Part shown: piece after piece, positions 61,113 through 64,000 of the stretch
Layout of the letters: each line of letters begins with the position of its first letter
Position numbering within the stretch: position 1 is the first letter of the stretch
Source of the DNA: Crocosphaera sp. UHCC 0190
GTDB lineage: Bacteria; Cyanobacteriota; Cyanobacteriia; Cyanobacteriales; Microcystaceae
Direction: 5' to 3'
Length of the DNA stretch: 64,000 nucleotides
Assembly: GCF_034932065.1 (NCBI RefSeq)
Contig: NZ_JAYGHP010000004.1
Location: 241,585 to 305,584 of the forward strand
Program-made: the position numbers and the translations under genes
Notes under the pieces: model-generated
Seen by the model: the letters and a program-made list of their open reading frames with translations, nothing else
Told to the model about the DNA's origin: nothing
Databases searched by the model: none

Positions 61113-64000
61113 TCAAAGAACAAGTTCTAGAACCCCTGGTAAAACATTAAGGGTTAATTCATTGGGTAAGATTCCTGGAAGGTCAATCCCTTGGTTATTA
61201 CCCACATCAAGGAAAGCATGGCCAGCTTGTTCAATTAACTTGACAGCATTGGGATCAATATTAGTCAGACGCAGTTTATCCCCCGCCTCAAAATCTTGTA
61301 TAGTATCTAGCCCATCACCAGCTTGATAATTAAAAATATCGGCACCGGAACCACCCCTAAGAACATCATTACCGCGGCCACCTGTGAGGTTATCTCCCCC
61401 GGAACCCCCTGTCAAGGTATCATTCCCCCCGTCACCTGTTAAGGTATCATTGCCTGAACTCCCATCAATGAGATCATTACCCGTCGTCCCATTGATGAGA
61501 TCATCGCCTCCGGTTCCAGTGATAGTATTGGTTACGGTTGAGGAATTGTCGGCGGTTTGAACCGTTGCAATAGTTTGAGAAGGAGATGGTACTGTATTCG
61601 TTGGGGTTGAGGTTGGAGTACCGATAAAAACATTATCGATGGCTTGAAATTCCGTAGCCGTAACCCCCCCTGTGGTAAAACGTATGGCAATAAACTCGTA
61701 TCCATTTTGAAAGTCAACTTGATCAAAAGTCAATGTCTTCCAGTCAAACTCACTTGTCGCAACATTACCTGTATCAAGAAGGGTAGCAACATTAATTGCT
61801 TGAGTTCCATTACTAACCGGGGTTTTAGTATCCCAATTACTCATTTTGAACTGACCATCGATACCATAGACTTGTAAACGCAGTGTATTCCCTGAACCCG
61901 AATTTTTAGCATCAAAGCTGATAGTTTGTAACCCTTTAGTATTGGTGTTGTTCCCAATGATTTCCGTTAATCCTGATGCCCCATCATTATCAGCATAAGC
62001 CCATTCTTTGAGAGCATCTTTGTTCCATTTGCGAGCATTAGGACGAATCCAACCTTTATCAGCATCCTGCCAAACTGTAGTTCCCCAATTTTGTACAAAG
62101 GTATCCCCACTAGCAGCACTAAAAGTAGCGTCATTGACTATATTGCCATTACTGCCATTAACGGTTAGGTCAACTGTTGCTGTGCTTATACCACCTTTTC
62201 CATCAGCAATTGTGTACTCAAAACTATCATTTCCTACAAATTGAGATTGGGGTGTATAAGTTAGAGTTCCATCTCCATTGTCAATTACTGTACCATTGGT
62301 GGGTTTAGTGACATTATTAACAAAAATAAAATCTCCATTTTCATCACTATCATTGGCGATAACATCAATAGTCACTGACTTATCTTTATCAGTTTTGGCA
62401 ATATCATTAACCGCTAGGGGAGGAGTATTTTGAGGAGTATAGGGATTAGATAAATTACCAATAAAAACATTATCAATGGCTTGAAATTCAGTTGCACTAA
62501 CTCCTGTTGTTCTGAATCTTAGGGCAATAAATTCATAACCAGCACCAAAATCAATATTTTCCCACTTAAAGTTTGTCCAGTCAAACTCACCATTGGCAAT
62601 ATTTCCTGTATCTAGAAGAGTAACAGACTCAAAAGGAACGGTGTTGCTGACATTTTGGGGAGAATCCTTACCATTATTAATCAATGTAAATTGTCCATTA
62701 ACACCAAATACTTGCAATTGTAAGGTATTACTCAATCCTAAATTTTTAGCATCAAAGCTGATAGTTTGAAGTCCTCTATTAACTGATTGATTATAAATAA
62801 TTTGGGTAAGTCCATCGGCTCCACTATCATCAGCATAAGCCCAACCGTTAACTAGATCTTGATTCCAGCGATGACCGCCAGGAATAAACCAAGTTGACTC
62901 TGATGGTGAACTTTTACTATCAAGAACGGAATTATACCAATAAGTAGTTCCATAATTACTACTAAAGCCTGTGTCAGCACTATTAAAACTCCCATAGTGA
63001 ACAATATTTTGAAAAGGTTGAGATTCAACAGTAATATTTTGAGCAGTAGTTGCTGTATTTCCTTGTAAATCAGTTACTTGAAGTTCTACAGAATAAGTTC
63101 CTGGATTTTCATAAACATGAGTGGCGTAACGACCAAAATCATCAAATTGGCCGTCGTTATCAAAATCCCAAGCAAAGGAGGCAATGGTATTATTGCCAGC
63201 AGTATAAGGATTATTGGTTGAGTCGGACCAACTAAGAAGATAATCTGGATCAAAAGATTGACTCCCATCAAATTCTAGAGCTAATCCCCCTTTTGAGATA
63301 GTTTTGAATTGAGCAACGGGAGCTTTATCATTAGAGGGGATTTCAAAGATAGGATTACCCTGAATTGCAAAATAAGGAGTTATCGGTATTTGATCTGTTC
63401 CTGGCGAGAGTGGAGTATCATTTGCAGCATTACCTATACGACCCGCTCCTGGAGCAAGATTATAGATATTATTAGCATAAGTTCCACCGATTAACTGAGA
63501 ACTCCCAAACGAAGCTTCAGAATTATATGCCTGTGTACCAGTTTGCGGAATGGTTACGCCAAATTCAAAACCTTCTACATGAAGATTATCGTAAATAATA
63601 TTACGAGCATTCTTATCACTATAAATTCCGACCCCTCTTGGTTGAGAGATGTCAACACCTTCTCGCAAAATCGGTGAGTCAGGATTGCCAACAATCAGAG
63701 AATCCTTCAGAGTAATATAGGAAGAGTAAGAAATCTGAACGCCATCTTGACGAACTCCCCAAATTTCAAAACCTTCAAAAATACTTTGTTGATCGTGTCT
63801 AATTCCCAACTGATCAAAGCCACTATCATCACGAGTGACTCCTCGAATTTCTATACCAGCATCGGCATTATAAACCGTATTATTTTTAAAGTCCTGAACG
63901 GGAACCTTCCAAGAATCAATAGTAGTTGCATCGCCCGCGATTTCTTGCAAACCTGTCGGCAGATTATCAACAGATATTTGAGGTTGGCTAAAAATATCGT
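61113..64000 (-). CDS. Large secreted RTX/PKD protein, C-terminal part (partial)
   Basis: The frame enters from the right edge and stops at 61113 after over 960 visible residues. In order it shows a right-handed beta-helix-like segment (FEGFEIWGVRQDGVQISYSS, IYDNLHVEGFEFGVTIPQTG), a PKD domain (ASFAWDFDNDGQFDDFGRYA, YENPGTYSVELQVTDLQGN), a ~190-residue module, a cadherin/Ig-like domain (PPLAVNDIAKTDKDKSVTID), a second copy of the module, and C-terminal RTX calcium repeats (GGDDLINGTTGNDLIDGSSG, GGSGADIFNYQAGDG). This is the plan of type I-secreted cyanobacterial surface proteins. The N-terminus lies outside the window. Confidence 0.85.
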   Translation of the reverse strand, partial: DIFSQPQISVDNLPTGLQEIAGDATTIDSWKVPVQDFKNNTVYNADAGIEIRGVTRDDSGFDQLGIRHDQQSIFEGFEIWGVRQDGVQISYSSYITLKDSLIVGNPDSPILREGVDISQPRGVGIYSDKNARNIIYDNLHVEGFEFGVTIPQTGTQAYNSEASFGSSQLIGGTYANNIYNLAPGAGRIGNAANDTPLSPGTDQIPITPYFAIQGNPIFEIPSNDKAPVAQFKTISKGGLALEFDGSQSFDPDYLLSWSDSTNNPYTAGNNTIASFAWDFDNDGQFDDFGRYATHVYENPGTYSVELQVTDLQGNTATTAQNITVESQPFQNIVHYGSFNSADTGFSSNYGTTYWYNSVLDSKSSPSESTWFIPGGHRWNQDLVNGWAYADDSGADGLTQIIYNQSVNRGLQTISFDAKNLGLSNTLQLQVFGVNGQFTLINNGKDSPQNVSNTVPFESVTLLDTGNIANGEFDWTNFKWENIDFGAGYEFIALRFRTTGVSATEFQAIDNVFIGNLSNPYTPQNTPPLAVNDIAKTDKDKSVTIDVIANDSDENGDFIFVNNVTKPTNGTVIDNGDGTLTYTPQSQFVGNDSFEYTIADGKGGISTATVDLTVNGSNGNIVNDATFSAASGDTFVQNWGTTVWQDADKGWIRPNARKWNKDALKEWAYADNDGASGLTEIIGNNTNTKGLQTISFDAKNSGSGNTLRLQVYGIDGQFKMSNWDTKTPVSNGTQAINVATLLDTGNVATSEFDWKTLTFDQVDFQNGYEFIAIRFTTGGVTATEFQAIDNVFIGTPTSTPTNTVPSPSQTIATVQTADNSSTVTNTITGTGGDDLINGTTGNDLIDGSSGNDTLTGDGGNDTLTGGSGGDNLTGGRGNDVLRGGSGADIFNYQAGDGLDTIQDFEAGDKLRLTNIDPNAVKLIEQAGHAFLDVGNNQGIDLPGILPNELTLNVLPGVLELVL

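Overview
The window is a chromosomal segment of a unicellular, moderately AT-rich cyanobacterium. The evidence is psbU, ccmO, raf1, pipX-pipY, rpaB, a PedR-type regulator, sbtA-sbtB, a pheophorbide-oxygenase-type Rieske protein, a tocopherol methyltransferase-like enzyme, cyanobacteria-specific families (DUF4168, DUF4327, DUF3038, DUF4335, Tic20) and many GCGATCGC (HIP1) octamers. It resembles Crocosphaera/Cyanothece-type Chroococcales, but the genus is not fixed by what I can see.

Layout. 1-9.9 kb: tail of a TRAP transporter, DUF4168 protein, rpsF, an FAH-family enzyme, Tic20-like protein, GIY-YIG protein, an old yellow enzyme, tRNA-Ser(CGA), and a Rubisco/carboxysome pair (raf1, ccmO). 10-18.7 kb: an HTH protein with a GrpE-like tail, hypE, an AlkB-like dioxygenase, a 1000-residue FAD/Fe-S dehydrogenase, and pipX-pipY (nitrogen/carbon signalling). 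18.8-27.7 kb: an OLD-like ATPase/TOPRIM gene with a frameshifted neighbour, a small toxin/antitoxin-like pair, glmS, a secreted protein, a polysaccharide export protein and a Na/Pi cotransporter. 27.8-40.4 kb: Rieske oxygenase, RNase H-like protein, rpsP-KH operon, psbU, argB, methyltransferase, TPR protein, DUF790 nuclease, two frameshifted small genes, and a PedR-type regulator overlapping a TolB-like lipoprotein.

40.4-46.9 kb is an accessory, all-plus-strand stress and energy cassette: a 26-codon phosphoketolase C-terminal remnant, a short HPF/RaiA protein, a bacterial eRF1-like protein, a DUF302 protein, a P-type H+-ATPase, a cytochrome c and a SpoIIAA/STAS-like protein. 46.9-50.2 kb: pdhB-secD-secF. 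50.6-52.8 kb: a clearly GC-richer block carrying sbtA, sbtB and a small membrane protein, probably acquired. 52.8-64 kb: S1-type RNA-binding protein, DUF4335/DUF3038 pair, glmM, a PMT-family glycosyltransferase, radA, rpaB, and the C-terminal part of a large secreted RTX/PKD protein that runs off the right edge.

Small mobile repeats are scattered through the window. One 123-bp MITE-like element has 11-bp terminal inverted repeats and an 8-bp target duplication, and has a truncated relative 10 kb away. A 166-bp foldback has perfect 17-bp inverted repeats. A family of GTAG...CTAC palindromes includes one perfect 28-bp copy sitting in frame inside the FAD/Fe-S dehydrogenase gene. The window shows no CRISPR array, rRNA gene, prophage or full insertion sequence that I can recognise.
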